A DNA stretch of 64,000 nucleotides from Acanthornis magna (GCA_036785705.1 JAWUZG010000036.1:12519501-12583500), one strand, 5' to 3'; counted from the first letter of the stretch, positions 23,100-38,654 are shown. A program made the numbers and translations. The notes: a model not told the origin generated them from the letters alone.

Positions 23100-26000
23100 A
23101 GCAGTCATTTTTCCAGACGTGTAGCATAGAATAACAAAAGAAAGTTTGTTTGGTCTTCCTAACATAGGAAGACAAAAAGTCTTAAAAAAATTAAAGGACA
23201 TTACTTTCTGCTTTCATTAAAGTCACAGCAACAGTAACACTACTGCTGCAATCTGTAAGAAGAAAGAGGAGGGAAAAAATTCCCTCCCACTTTTTATTTC
23301 ATCACTGGTTTGTGTAGTGTTGCTCATGTTAAAACATATCTCGTTAGCTTTCTGATATAATTAGATGCCTTTGATATGATCATATTGCAAACAATAGAGG
23401 GAGCAAAACCAGGTACCTAGGAATTCCCAGAACACCTCCACAAATGATTCCACACCATAGAGAAAGAAACGTCTGTCTCTGTTCAGACATTCTGGCAGAC
23501 GTAGGATTGCAGAGATAGCAGTAATATAACACAGCACAGGTTGATATTACCCCTTTTGTAGCAGCTGACCACATTCCAAAGGAAGAATGTGCCTAGACCA
23601 CACATTCACTTTACTTCCACTGAATTTCATATGTGTTGAGGTCATACTTGTTTCTCATGCCTTGTCAATATCGCAACATCCAACATCAGCCACAGATGAG
23701 TTTTCTGTCATACTTTGCAATCTACAGACAGGCAACTCCCTGGAAGTTCTTCCCAAAAACTTTTTGTTCTTGGCCTTCATATCTCATACTATGAATTCAT
23801 TACATCCCTGGGAGTTTTTATGACAGCCCGAATCACACTGTACAGGCAATGCAGCACATTATTGTAGAATATCAGCCTGAATGAAAACTCCCAGAAAATC
23901 AAGATTAGGATCAGTATCACACTATAACTAGAAGCAAAAGGTGATCAGCAACTCCAAATACTCCAGAATGCTTTTTGAACTTCTAAAAGTTTAGAGTGCA
24001 TTCTAATCATAAGGGGTCTTAGTTGAGAGCAAAACAATTGCTTGTTGTTTATTACAATTTAGTTCTTTAATTTTCTTATCTTACCACATTATTATACTGA
24101 TATGTTGTGCAAATAAAATTCTTCTACTATTTTACAATTTTTCTACATCTGTACTAAAGTACACATTGCTTCTTTTTAGGCTCTGTGCTGAAGACATCCT
24201 GCTACTCTCAAATATGGGAAGGGAGTAGTGGATAAGTCCCATCAGAGAGACATGAAAGCCTTTCATCAGAAGAAGGAATGCAGGCTTGTTTGTTCAGAAA
24301 GATACATGGGATGAAAACAGGATTTTGCAAGGAAACTGGTGACATTATACAATATAGAGAAAGAGTGGGGAAAAATGTTGGGCTGATGTCATGTTCATGG
24401 GTTGCGGCTCACTAGTCAGCAGAGGCTGACTAGAGAAAGATCTGACAGTGGATGGAGGAAGACTGTAATTTGGCCCAAGGCCTTGCCTTTCAGTGGAAGG
24501 TTTCACAAGAAATTTGAAGTATTTCATAAAACTGACATGTCTGAAAAGAAATGATCAGATATAAATTGGTAGTTTGTTTTTATTCCTCCCTCTCTGCCAT
24601 TATCTCTTTGCATTGCTTGACTTTTAGCAACTGTGTAATCTCTTAGTGCCTCAAGTTACCTACTCTGAAAAGACAGAGAGAATATTGACCTTTTCTGAGT
24701 GTGTTTCTTCCCAGGTAACTATTTTCAGAACAGCTTGTTATTGAAAGTACCAAGGCTCTTTCTAGAGAAAAACCAAACCAAACCCAAAAAACTTAACAAA
24801 CAAAAAAACCCAAACAAAGAAGCCTAAAGACTTGCAAAGGATGATACCTCCTACCCAAAGAGATGCAAATTTTCAGAGCTTTCTGATTCCCTTCACAAGT
24901 CTTGTCTCTGTCTCCCCAGAGACAATAGAGGGAGCCTTGATAGCCAGTTTAATGCAGATACCTAAAGCAGAGGACAATAAGTCTCATTTGTCTGGAACAG
25001 AAACTAAGAGGTATTGTTTAAAGACTGCAGTCCTACGTAATATTTATGGGTCAGTGGTTCTTCCATACACGTACCCTTATTGTACCAATAACCATGTACT
25101 TATAGGTAAAATGTCCTCTTTAATCCTGAACTCTGACAGTAATGAGGGATTAAAAAAAAAACCTCACTCAGATGTCTCAATTTCAGTCCTGCCCTGAGCA
25201 GAATTTAGTATGCTTTCACTCGTTGTGATCTCACTTGATTTAGGTGCCTGCTTGTCAGAACCCTGCTCTTTCTCAGAAGTAGCTCCTCTGCTGGCCTTTG
25301 CAACTGTGTTTCACTTCATGCCACTCCTTCCAGGAGCCCAGGGTACTGTGAGTGGACATTATGCATTTTAAAATCTGCAGCGTAAAGAATAGAACACACT
25401 CTTCTGGCCTCACAATTAAAAAATATCCAATATACGGTTCAAAATGTGGGCTTTATCCTGAACTCTTTACTTGAGTAATGCTACCAGTGAAATCAGTAGA
25501 AATTTTGTTTAAATAAAAATGTAGATCCAGATTTCTAGACTGCACATTTATATTTGGAAGTACCAGGATTACTTAAATATAAATACATGTAAAAACATAT
25601 ATGCATGCTTGCATGGGCTTTGTTGAGTAGAGGGAGATTGTCAGAGCTAGGAGCCAGAATTAATCATACAACTCCCACTGATTCAGTACAAAGCCCCTCC
25701 GCCATCACCTACATCTTTTTCTGACTTGGTGGTGCTGTGGCAAAGGGGACATTTTACTTGTGTCAGCTGTTGTTTTACATTTTTCTTTAGCTGGCAGGTT
25801 AAAGCAACAGAAAATAAAAATCAAAGCCTCAAGGGAGCATTGAGAAATGGGGAGTGCCAGCAAACAGACAGAAAGCAGCAAACTCACGGTATCGCAAGGG
25901 AAGGAAAAGCAAATCTGCCAGCTGTACCACAGAAATCTGTAGTCTCTAATGTTCCTTTTATACACTTATTTCAAATGATACTCCACTTCCACTGAATGCA

Positions 26001-29000
26001 ATATTTATTTTTTATTTTAATATACTCCTTTTATAGTCATAGCCATAGTCTTTTGTGTAGACAGATGCAGTTGTTTCCCCATTTCACTGAAAAGCAACAA
26101 ACTATTTACTCAGTAAAAAGTGACTTACCCAAATTTTAAGCTGCAGAAGACTGATTTTTAAATCCATAATATCATTTAATTCAGGTCATAATGTAATTGC
26201 ATTTTTTTCAATCTACAATAACATGCAAAATTGTAGATTCCACACTGTTAAAAATTGTGACCTGTTTGCCCAAACTTTCCTGCAATACATACAGGACCAG
26301 GCATGACTTGCTCAAATTTTAGTGACTTTGCAGTCCTGTTGACTCTGACAGGGGATACTTCATAATTTTCACAAGGGCAAATGACAGTCAAGTCGTGCTT
26401 TTTTAAATGAAGAGTAAGAGCTTTGCACCATTGCACTTAGGTAGGGTTTAGTATCCTGACGTGCTGATTTTGCACTGGTGATGGTGCATTACAGTCGCAC
26501 AGGATTATCTAAATCTGTACTGTGCATCTACAAGTTTGAATTGTCCCAGATTGAGTAGGTAAACCAAGAGAGGAACAGTACTGCATCTGCAACCTGTATT
26601 TGCCAAATTTCAAATCCTATGCTCTGGTGTGTGACTGTTTTTAGAGCATTTATTTTAAAATATTCACAAAATTAAATATCATTCCAGTGCTGAGTATTTT
26701 TTTCCTTTAGCCTCTTTCCTGTAGAAGGTTAAGCCTTTCTTGCCATTTCCTCCCCTCTCCAACAAAAATAGAAAGGAAATGATTATTCCAAAATGGTTAT
26801 CCAGCATAAAAAAATTCTTCAAAGGAAGTGTGAAATTAATCAGTTCAAATTGAGCACAACACCTACAACTGAGAAATAAAGACCCGTTGATGCAGATTCC
26901 AAGTAAATTCATTACTTTGTGCACTGTCTTGTTATGCCTATCCACTCTTTGCTAATAAATAAGCCTTATATTTCCCCATATGCCATTCTGAGATCATTTA
27001 TTTCTACTACTCGCATTTGTGTCAGTCATATATTGCGAATATTACCTCTCCAAAAAAGACAGTTGGCATTCTCTTAACATTCTTAGGAAGTTTTTCTTAT
27101 TACTTTTCCTAAACTGCATTGCTCAAGCAAAGACAGAACACTTGCTGTGTTTCAGAACTGTCACTTGGTTCATATTTATGGTAATGAGGATTTGTCAGTT
27201 CTAGTTCTTTGCATTAAATCTAATAGTATTCCTTATCCCTTGGACAGGCTTGCTCTTAGTTTATCAAGCCTGTGACATTTTTCTATCAGTAAACTTCAAT
27301 GCAGAGAACCTAGCAAGGTGGTACCCAGGGTTTTCATTTCCATGTTGTTAAGTAAACCGTAAGTACAAGAAAAAAAGGAACCAAATATTTTAAATGATCC
27401 ACCATTCCAATTAGTAATTTTTACAGTTTTCAGCCCTCATGATGCTAAATATTCTGTATATTTTTGCCATCTCTAAATATGGCTAAAATATTCTGTAATC
27501 TTTTAGTGACTTTTCAGTAACAGAGTTTTAATTGCACTCCACAGAAATGTGCACTATATTTTTCAATATGTGCACATATGTCACCATGTAGCCACTGTTC
27601 TATGCTTTCTTCTGTTCCAGACAACAGTGAGCAGGAACTCATGATGCTCCATGGAAGAGCTTAATGACTTAAAAAAACCTGGCAAAACTAAACACTCTCA
27701 TCTTTGGAATGGCAGTCAAAAAATTGCATTGTCAATGCCATCATCTTCACAAAGTACCTTTGTATGGGACAAATTTAAATAAGCCGTAACACTATTTAAA
27801 TACTATTCCACTTGCACAAGTAACTTGATTTCCATTTTGCATACTGCTCTGCCAGATTTCACAGAAGTTATTGCAGTGTAATGTACTAAATTCTGAAGTA
27901 TGGAGACCCTTGAAAAAGGTGGGGAAAGAAATTGAAGAATTTCCTATGAGATATTCAAATACATTGTTACAAGACAATACACAGAGAAATATTAGGGACC
28001 TTTTTGGTTGTTGTATCTCTTTTTTTTCCAGAAAATGAAATATTTCTTAACTTAAAAAATTAATAAAAAAAGAAAGATACTTTTGCCAAAGTATCCGGAT
28101 CACTTAATATCATGCGGTAGTGTCTGATGGGGAAAAAAAGAAGAAAAAAGAAACCACTTAATAAAGTCATTACTGGAAATATTCCAGTTTAAGAGAATAA
28201 TAGTAAGAATAATATAGGTGGATACTGAAAGTCTTCTAAATTCTTGGACTAAGAACTGCATCAGTTGGAAGTTTAGATGCACATTATTCCCCCACTGCAC
28301 CCAACTTTTATGAGAATTCCTGAAACACTTTGTTTCTAACAGTGTAAAAGCAACCGGATTCCTCACCCTCTTATAGAAAAGAATTTAAGCAAGACAGATT
28401 TTGGCATTGCTATGAAGGCCTGAAGGCAATCTACTATGTAGATCCTGCTCATTTTATCTGCTATATGTTGGGTGCTGCGTTCTGAAGCATGTAACAAATG
28501 TGTGTGTTTGTACATCCAAAAATACAACCTTGTGCTGGATTCTATATGCTGCAGCTAACTGAAAGATCTTAAACTTTTTAAAAGCTGAAGGAGTGCAGTA
28601 AAAGCAGTTCTGCTCAGCCAAAAGACCACAAAAAAGTTTTTGAAACAGATTTTGGATTAGTTCCAGTGTTACTTAATAAATGACAATTTTTATGCACATA
28701 CAACATTCATGAAACACTTTGTACCCTCTCTTGCTGCAGGCTCCACTCCACACCAAAAGGCACAGGGGTAGGGAGGAAGTGCCAGGTTCTCTCCAGGCTG
28801 GGGGCATGCAGTATACTGCCGATATTCCTTTCATCTCTACAAAACCCAAAGCCTTCGCCAAGGACATTGCCAAGTCACATTGTCCTGATCTAGTGCCAAA
28901 CCCCCCTGCCACATCTGGCTGCCCATTAGGCTGCTGGCTGTTTACACAAAGTTGGTGTGGTCTGGTTACTGTCTTCACTCAATGTAATGCATTTTGACCA

Positions 29001-30573
29001 AAAAAACAAACAAAAAAAGCCCCACCCCAGATTGTAGTCAATGATGGCAAAGAAATCTTCATCTGCAGCATCTGAATTCCAGGCTTGGGATGAGAGAGAG
29101 GAAACGATCTGCATGTCTTAAAATAGGATAACCAACAGTAAACCAGCAAAAATGCTTTGGCTGTCTTTAGGAGATGCAGAGGTAAATCATGTTGTCTACT
29201 ACCATTGTCACTGAGAATTTGCTGAAACGAAAAAAAAGATCTGCCCTGGCACACAACGTGCCTGCTAACTTGGACATTTTGCTGTTCCTGCTAAGTGTTC
29301 TGCTTGTGCAACCCCTCCAAGTTTCCCCTACGTCACTCTTGCTGCCTGTTTCCTGGTCACTTTGGCCTCTGCAGGAAGTTGGCAAACCTCTTCATGTGGA
29401 TGCTTATGTGTCATAATAAATTGTCCCCTCCCATCCATCCGCCCACCCACCCATTTAATAAACATGGAGGATTTCCTCCACAGGGAATAGACAGCAAATA
29501 AGTTGCTTGCAGCAGCAATCTCCACATTTCAATGGCTTAGACACTTTCCCCTACAATCACAATGTGACAACCTGCTCACACATACAATAGCTCACAAATA
29601 TCAACTTTCCCAGTTACTGTCCCTTGGCCAAATATCATCTTCCCCAGTCTTTCTTCCTTGACCATGTGTGGATTGATCCTCTGGATATGATTAGTGAGTT
29701 CCAAGCTCTCTTTACCTCCAATTTCTAATAAGCATCCCAGTTTATATACTGGGATAGGCAGACACAGACCGATTGCCCTTCCCTCATATTTGTCCCCAGG
29801 CTTCAGAGTCCCCAACTAAAGTAAGAATACCTTGATTTCAGTGGATTTTTAACTTAAGAAATGGCTGAAGATTTCAAGGTTTATGCTTATACAGAAGAAA
29901 GGGCGCCTAACATGGGATTAATCTGACTATTTTTAGTAATCCATATTTTAGTTAATTGTTTTACTGATGAGTATTGATAACCAATGGAGAAATCAGGAAA
30001 TTCTAGCACTTCAGTGCTCTCACCAAATTAGAGATAACATGTAATTAAAGTACAAATTTGTCTCCATTGGCTATACAAAATCTGGATAATCTGCCCTGAT
30101 ACAGGTCTCCACAATGCAGGGAAGCAAGATTCCTGTGTCTCATGTCCTACACTTAAATGGTTAAACAAATACTAAACAAAAGGCTAAACAAAGAGACAGG
30201 ATACACCATTTCAGCATATGACTTTTGATTTAATGCTTATATTTGAGCGCAGCCACTGAAATGGTTCATTAATAGCAATGCAGCACTTGACCCACTGCCA
30301 AGGAAGAGTGGGTGGTCTCCGTCATAAAAAAAAATCTTCTGAAAAAGTTCATTCAGTCACTGAGAAGTTGAGCAAAACCCACACAGACTAATGCAATACT
30401 GGTGTGTTTTAGGCAGACCTTGCAGATCTGTTGTCACTAGTAAGAAGGGTCACAAACAGGCCATTCTTTGGGCTGTATTCCAAAGACTGCAATTTCTACA
30501 TATCTCCGTATGTTGTAAGTTATGTCCATGAAAGTGTGACTTCTATGATTTTGCAGAAAATGTTTTGGTGGGG
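23100..30573. other. Long stretch with no recognised gene
   Basis: No coding exon, RNA gene or mobile element is recognised. There are A/C-rich low-complexity runs at about 24770-24822 and 28999-29022, and a CATC/CCCA-type repeat at about 29427-29452. A 121-codon plus-strand frame at 24832-25197 and a 62-codon minus-strand frame at 26248-26436 were considered and not supported by motifs or splice sites. Confidence 0.5.
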
Positions 30574-30642
30574 CTTTTTTTTTTTTTTGTTTGTTTGGGG
30601 TTTTTTGTTTGTTTGTTTGGGGTTTTTTGTTTGTTTGTTTTA
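30574..30642 (+). repeat. T-rich compound repeat with GTTT units
   Basis: A run of T is followed by GTTT repeats and two copies of a roughly 22-base unit made of GGGG, T(6) and GTTTGTTTGTTT. It produces the Phe/Leu/Val/Cys-rich frames at 30431-30762, which are not genes. It may be the poly-T end or simple-repeat expansion of an old retroposon; no body of such an element is recognised beside it. Confidence 0.9.
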
Positions 30643-33600
30643 TATAATTATAAATACATGTTTGTTGTTCTTATGTATAAATTTAGAAGGAAGTTAATTT
30701 ATAATCTGAAACTGTACCTGCTACTTTACATTCTGCACTTTAAAAATGGAAGTGAAGATTAAGAATCCAGGTCCAGATATCAAATTTTTAGTTGACTAAT
30801 ATCCAAAGTGTTTCTGAATGGTGAATATATACACCTCTCCTACAAACAGTCTTCTAAGAGAAAGAACAAAACTGTCCAAAATGGGTCTTTACAGAGTTCT
30901 ATAACTAAGCTTTTTCGAATATGAGGATAAATAATTTATTATTTAATCATAAACTATTTAACCATCTGGGAACAAACTGCTTAATAAAATGTTTGAGACA
31001 GAAAACACAAGATACAAAGAGAAAAGGAGCAGCAGATTCATTAATCTATAAACAATCTGTATAAAGCAACCCTGATATTGAATACATTCTGCTTTAAATT
31101 ACTTAGTTCCCTGGATTAGAATAGGAAATAGAAGGATGTGGGACGAAAGCGAAGTTCTGAAATAAAATGTGAGTGAAAGTAGATGACTCAGAAGAGTGTT
31201 CTACATTGGAAAGGGGGGAAAATGAGAATTAGAGATGGACAGAATCAAAAACATTGAAACATTAATCAACAACTAAACTAAATCAGTCCTGTCACTGATG
31301 AAAATTACCTGTTAGGACATAAAACAACTATATTAACCCTGGTGATATAATTTGCTGAAAATTACTGTTTAAGCCCAAAGGACAAATTATTTAAATATGC
31401 ATTGTTTCAGATGCATCCCAAGGAAATTTAAAACCACAGAAAGAGTGTAAAAAATACTCCATATATATCGAGTACTGCTACTGTGAAATCATCCTGTTGG
31501 ACCTGATTAAGCAGATTCCTTGAGAAAGAGAGAGGAATAGGTGGGAATTTTCCCTTTCAGAAAACATGCAGTAGTGAGCTCTGGAATTGAGATGCAAATA
31601 TTACTCTCACAAACTTAATAACTGAGCATTGCATTACAGATGTTAGCCTAAATTTGCCTGCCCAGGGCACACATCAGTGCAGATTCCCAGCACAGAGTGG
31701 TCTAGTGAATAAATCATCATGAAGAGTCTCAAGCGAGGAAAGGACATCTTTAATTCTTAAAATATCCAGCCTTCTGCAAAGTCTGTCTTAGTGTTCTTGG
31801 TTGCTTCAATGAGTAGAAGGGATCCTGGTGGGAGAGACATGGAAGAAACACATCTCACAGAATACAGGTTTTAAGACTCCAGAAGATGGTGTAATAAAGA
31901 CTAAGACAGTGATTTGACCATTTAGAAAAGTAGTCCCTTTTAGGGAAGAATGTGAAGACCATAGGATAACCTTGAAAGAAATTATCCACTGGGAGGAGGG
32001 AAAAAATCAAGGTAGATATAGCTAAAAACTAAAAATTAGAAAATACCTTACGTCGCCTGCCATCTGACACCATGGAGGAAGCAAATTTAATTTGTTCAAA
32101 GTACTTCAGACCTCTCCCTTTTCAAATAGTCATAGATTTAACAGTATTTTTCATTGCCTTTTGCTTTTTGGTGGTGTGATTTAGAGTTTGGAAAAAAAAT
32201 CAGAATTTCACTAACTTCACTTTTTCAGCGTATGACAATCCCAGATTCTTAGGATAACAGTTCCTGTTTTGAGAAGAAGCAGCAGACTCTTCTCAGACTC
32301 CAGCCTTGCTTTCTGCTTCAATATACCAGATTTTGAATTTAGTGATCTTCTTAGTGTGTTGCAAGACTTTGCTTCCCACATTCCCCTCATCGTTCAGGAG
32401 CAGTTGGAACGTGAATAATTGCACATTTCTTTTCCATCATATAATTTCTTCAACCCCACTATCATAAAGTTTAGCTTTCTCTAATTGCTGGATCATCTGA
32501 TCCAGCATTACTCAGATCCAACTTTTCTCAGAACTTCACACAAAACTCATTAGTCAGCTAAATGGTTAGATTCCCAGAGCAGCCTTATTAACTTCAGTGG
32601 TGTTTCTCTACACTTCTCTAGTAGCTCATGAGGAAGGTCTCATCTGGCATGCAACACCCAAATGTTGCTTCTCATCTTGTCTAACTTACTTATTCATTAC
32701 TATTGCCCCTTATTTTTTGGGCATTATAAGTTGTTCCATATTATTGTCACTGTAGGTCTTAAATAAAGGGAGCAGTAGTGCTTTGGTGACAGGAGTAAAA
32801 GACAACAAGAGGAAGAGGGAAACCTTGAGAGCATGCTGTTGAAGAGAATTATGGGAGGAAGCTTGGGCCAAGAAAAACATGCTTGTTAGGAGGCCAAGGG
32901 CATCAGTGGAGTTTCTGGGATGTCTGAAAGAGAAAAGGCTCCATACCCAAGCACAGCTGTACCATCAAACACAGGGTTTTTTGCTTTTCTGGGAGGAAGG
33001 CTTTCTTTCTCTCTTCCACCACTTTGATTACAATGACAACAAATGTTTAATTAAATGCAACATTTTGTCCCTGAGGTACTCTCAAAGATGGAAACATTTA
33101 CATATTAAACCAAACAATAGTAACATGGCTGCTAGAATGACATTTTCTTGGAATTATGTAACCAAGTCCTGTTTTTCATGGTGCACCATATCAGTATGCT
33201 ATGCACTTGACACAAAACCATTACTTTACAAAGTCGGGTTTTTTTGTTGTTTGTTTGTTTCTCTGTTTGTTTCCCTGAACAAGATCAATGTATGGAAAAA
33301 AGAGCCAAAATAAATGTAAGTCTGCTGGCAGCTGTGCAAATTTTTAGATGTGACTTTTCAGTTGATTTCAGATGGGAACATCTGCCTTGGACTCATTTTA
33401 GTCTTATGAAGGTTGTCACCCTTCCGAAAGGAATTCCTGTTTCCCTTCCTTTCACACACATATGCACTGCTTATCAGGGCATCTAGAGGAACACACAGAT
33501 CTCTGTGATTAAGAAAAAAAAGATGGCCTGTCACTCATCATATCCCTTGGATTCAACTGAAAGGAAATTCATTTTAGTGAGCATTGAAACCAAACAATAG

Positions 33601-36600
33601 CAAGTCTGCAGCTGTTTCAGGGGTCTGATGTCAACAATGCTAAACACATTTTTATCTCATTTGAGATTTATTGAAAAAGCAGAGTGCTTGATAAACAGTG
33701 GCTGACAAAAACCAAAACAGATTAGCTCAGCAAGTAAAATGGGATAAGAGGAAAATTGTGGCATACATACTTTGGAACCTATCAAATAAATCCATTTATT
33801 ATAAAATACTAGCTAGCTGAAAAATAATTTCTCTTAAGATTTATCCATAGAGTTACATTTCTTGGTCTGTGTATAGGAATATAAGTTTAACTTTGAGGAA
33901 AATGCCATTTTTTGAGATTTGATGCATTTAAACATGTTAGAATTTCAAGCAATTTCATCAATGTTTATTCATCCCCTTGGCTAACAAACCAATCTCCTTC
34001 TCTCAGAGTGACAATGTTCAAAACAGAAAAAAACAACTACTATTCTTTGAAGCTTTCAGAGATGACATAGTCAAGGATTAGTTATAAAATCTATTTGCTT
34101 GCTTTGTAAAAGGCAGTATGATCCAATTGCTTTTTCTATTCTCTACATGGGATCATCCTGTTTTCTTTAGCTCCCAGACTACTTTTTTTTATCTTCTATA
34201 AAAAATCCAGATGGCCAAGATTTAGGACAACCCATGCCTGATGACTAATGCCTAATGCAGAGGATGTTACGTTGCCTGAAGAATAGGCAATGAGTAAACA
34301 ATCAAAAGATTGTTTACACCGTCTGCCAAAAAAAAAAAAAAAAAAGAGAGAAACTTCTGAAAATTACTTTCACAGCATCCAAATCCCACCCTCCCATTCA
34401 CAACATTCTCTAACCCACTGAGGATCTTTAAATGCTCTCCAGTATTCCTTAAGAGCAAAATGCTCCAGGGCTACAAAATGCATCTAAAAACACACCCCCG
34501 CAAAACATCTTAATGCTCATCAGCATAAAGGGATTTTCTTGAAAATGTGCAGCATTAGACTGCTCATTTAAACATGAGAATGGTCAGCCGCTGGTCAAAC
34601 TCAGCCCAGACACTGGGCAGTAAGTGGACCACCTGGTAGCACTGCAGGAGTCCTTAGACATGGATATGAATGTGTCTGCTGTGTCATCTGCAGTCAAGGG
34701 ACCAGGAATCAAGGCAGAAATGCAGACTCCACATGAAAGATTGTCTGGGATTGAAAGATTGGCGAATTGTGTGAGTTAAATCTTCCCACGGAAGGGAGTG
34801 GGAGGGGGAGGAAGGAGTAACTTGCTTCCTCTGAAGGATCAAAGCAGAAAAGCAAATCCAAACTCATGAACAGAATGCAATGCATCATCTTAGGATAAGT
34901 CTGTGCTAATAAATTAAATAGCACCAAAGAACATTTCTGAGCACATTTCACACTGTCAAAGGAGTTTGTGACATGGCTTTGGCTTATAAATGAAATATTC
35001 TGTGAAACACGACCATATGGGCTGGCTGCTTTTGGCATCTGCACTGTATATATTCAAAAGAAAATCCATCCACACAAAGGTGACTAATATCTCATGAAGA
35101 ACTCTCTTAAGGTAGATAAAGAATGGCAGAGAAATAAAGATTACAGGTATCACACCTACCTATAAATATGGTTGCAATAAAGGGACGCTTACATACTTTT
35201 CAAAGTAAAAATATAATACCAGGATTTTCAGATTAAGTCAGTTTGCAAATGAATGCTCCACTGAATGGTTAACATAGACAATAAGCAGCACTGTAAATTG
35301 ATTAAAAGATTGGCGTTGTGTTGGAAACAGTGGGGACTAGCACAAATGATAAAAAGAAAGAAGAAAAATTATGGCAATTAATATGGCATCTGATGTCTTC
35401 CCCTCTGGGAAATTAAGATTAAAAGACTTATTACATGATTTTTCAGAAGCTATACTCCTTTGCAACTAGCTTTTATGTGATATCCCCTTTAAGGCAGTAT
35501 GCACTTCATGCTGTCTGGAGATCTTTTTTTCCTCCAATTACTAGACCCCGCTCAGGAGGAAGACATTGGCAATCAGTCAGGACTTCCGCAGAACAAGAAC
35601 AATCTTCCCAAGGAACAATGGCAGCCACCCTGTCACACAGTGACTTACTGGGAAAACTCTGCTCTTGGTTTATAAGTTTGGACAAGTGAAAATAAGTGAC
35701 GTATATCTGTTACCCGGAAGGTTCAGGAAAACAGAAGCAATGTTTTCTGCCACTGACACAGCTAAGACCTTTTAACTGTTGCACAATTATCTCCAAACCC
35801 ATGACAATATGAACTACAATGATCCCAAGTGTAAATGAGTAACCAAGCAGCTTTTGAAAGGAAGAGAAGCATGTTAATGGATTGATTGCATGCTACAATA
35901 GATAGTGCTATCATACAAATAGCAAACATTCCCTAGCTGCTACCTCATGAGGTCAGTTTTACTGCTGAGGACACAGAGTGGGTGCCTAGAGGATCTCCAG
36001 GCATGACAGTGCATCCTAGTGTCACATCCATTAGCGCACGCAAGGTAACCCCTCTCCTCGTTTTACCACTGCAGGTCAGAAAGGGGTAGGCTGTGTTCCC
36101 ACAAATGGTATTTTGGAGAACAGAACAGGTCTGTGAGCACAGCTTGCCCCCATTTACCTCTGCACAGTGCTCTCCCTGTTTACCTTTAAAAGCTCGCTGT
36201 CTCAAAGGTCCAAATTCTTCAGCGCAACTGTAACTGCTTTGCAAAACAAAGCAGCCTTCATCTGGTTTATTGAGCTTCTTAAAAATTTTCCTTATGTAAT
36301 GCAAAACTCAGGTAATCCACAGACATGAAAGCAATGCCTTTGCTGTTTGAACATTTCACATTGTTGGTAGGGGAGCATCTGAGGCAAATGGGCCATGGTT
36401 AACCATCTCCTGCTCTTAGAGATATGTACTTCTTACAGCTTTCTTCAGGCTGCTCCAAGGAGTGCTAGAGTCTTGGACTTGTACAAGTTGGATCAAGGAG
36501 TAGAGGGTATGAAAGCTAATTGCTGCTACCATTTTACTGAAACGTAACTTACTTGTGGGGCAGAAGGGCTAAACTCTGAATGTCAAATCTGTACCACCCA

Positions 36601-38654
36601 GCAGGCTTTCCACTCAGAACTATTTTAGGAAAATACATTTTAATTTCCAAATGCTTTTACTAGATTTGAGCAGCAGCTAGCAAACAATGCTGCTGAGTTA
36701 AAATAGAAATTAAAATCCCATGCACTCTGCTGCTGGTGTAGCTTTTTTCATTCATTAGTCATATTACTATCCCCTTGGACTGTGCTATTACCGTTTCCTT
36801 TCATTCTTTTTCCAGCAGCTACCTATAGTTACACCTGAGGTCAGTTATTGTTTCCACTGTTGCTTTTCTAGTACAGTGCCCAAAAAGGCATTTTGCTTTG
36901 CTTTATTAATAAAACATTAACAAAAAAAAAAGAGGGCATAGAAAGGATCTGCCCTCTAAAATAACAACAACATGCCCCTGAAAAAGGAGCGGCAGTGAAA
37001 ATCTACTGTCCAGTTTTTCCAAAGATGATCCTGGATCAGCACAAACATCACATACAGAAGATTTAGGTCTATATATATATTTCTATCTTATTCCAGAAGA
37101 CAAGAAGTAAAAATGGGAATCATTATGGAAAACAAATAATACACTCTATAAACAGTTTTATTTGTGCAGGATTTGTTAACAAGGAACTTTTTGCTTTCCT
37201 GAAACTTAAAATTCTGTACTGGAAGGCAGCAGTTATTTAACACTGAAGATGAATGGTTTCCTACTGTAATGCAGCTAAAGTCAAGGACTATTCAGCAGTG
37301 GAATCTTCCTCTAGGATTCAAGAACAAGAAAGTTGAGGACCCTCAGGTCTGTAATGGTGCCATAATTATTATTGTCTTTTCCCATCTTCTCTAACAGAGA
37401 GGCAATATGGGGCAATTATGCACTCTCTCTGGAGTCCTAAAACTGGATTTGATGACTATGGAGAAGAATGTTAGGGCTGAGAAGACTAGAGCCTCTTTAA
37501 CTGCAAGCTTGACCATCTTCCCTTTGCAGTAGCCGCAGAGGAATTACTACTACAACAGAAATAAAGATGTTTGTAGCTCCAGAAGGATCAAGAGAGCAAA
37601 GTGAAAGGGTGATAGAGCACATATGCATTACACTGCCACACTCCATGCTCAGAACCCTCTAGGACTGATGGGCTCCTATGCAGCTCACAGAATTCTGCCA
37701 TCCTGTGCCTTGAGGCACTTGTGCATAAACAAACCTGACCTGCTAATCCTTCAAAGTATCATTCAGCTAGGATACAGAAGGATATTTTCACCATCTTACA
37801 TTAAATATCAGATTAAAGTGCTTCAGCTGATACTCAGGGCTGTCTACATAGATTATACAATGCATCAGTGAATCACTCATGGGAAGAGTTGAAGTTTGAT
37901 GTCTCTCCCTTCTGTTAGTCAGCCTGAAGCTTTCTGCCTAAATCCAGAATGTCTAAGTGCCTTTAAATGAAACATTATCACTTATGTTCATGAAATCCAA
38001 GACATTAACATATTTGCAGGTGGGCCTCTTCAAGATAAAATAAAATTAATTTCATCTCCCAAAGAGAAACTCACTAAGACGAAATAGAATGTGGATTCAA
38101 ACTAATCCCCAAACAATTAAAAAATCCAAATCCTTCCAGCGACACAAACCATGAAGAAAGCAAAGAGTACTACAAAAAAAAGAGACAGAAAAGTATCACA
38201 ATATGTGTTAGTTTCATGGTCTACTATATATTTTCCTATAATAGTTTCTGCAATATTGGAAAATGCAGTGTAACCCTATTTCACAGGTGTCAATTTAATG
38301 TTAAAATTCCAAGACTCAAAACATGTACAGTCCTCAGATCCTTATTCTCAAGTTTAAGTACAGGCTTAGTACTAAAGTATTACAGTCCTAGAGCTTAGAT
38401 AGTTCTCCTTCAGGTCAGAACTGAAGCCTGTGTCATTGAAATAGGTCTTCTAAGACCAACAGTAGGTCACTTCTTGGGTGTAACTGGGGAAGCTGTCTTC
38501 TAAGATGTTTGAACACCGGAATGTGTTTTACATCAGATGATGTCATGTAAACCCTCTTCACAAAACTTATCTTATAATCATGGGCAGACTTCTAAACATA
38601 GAGTCTGTGACCAAATATTTAAAAGCACTTTTAGGAAGAAGTGATGCAAAAGAC
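30643..38654. other. Long stretch with no recognised gene
   Basis: About 8 kb without a recognised exon or mobile element. Low-complexity sites include a GTTT-type run near 33238-33275 and a poly(A) run at about 34328-34345. The longest frame, 144 codons on the plus strand at 32879-33313, has no motif and ends in the GTTT-derived segment. Confidence 0.5.

Noticed and set aside
26248..26436. 62-codon minus-strand frame with protein-like composition
   Set aside because: Short, no splice sites that fit, and no recognised motif.
30431..30762. Frames rich in Phe, Leu, Val and Cys that look like membrane segments
   Set aside because: They translate the T/GTTT compound repeat.
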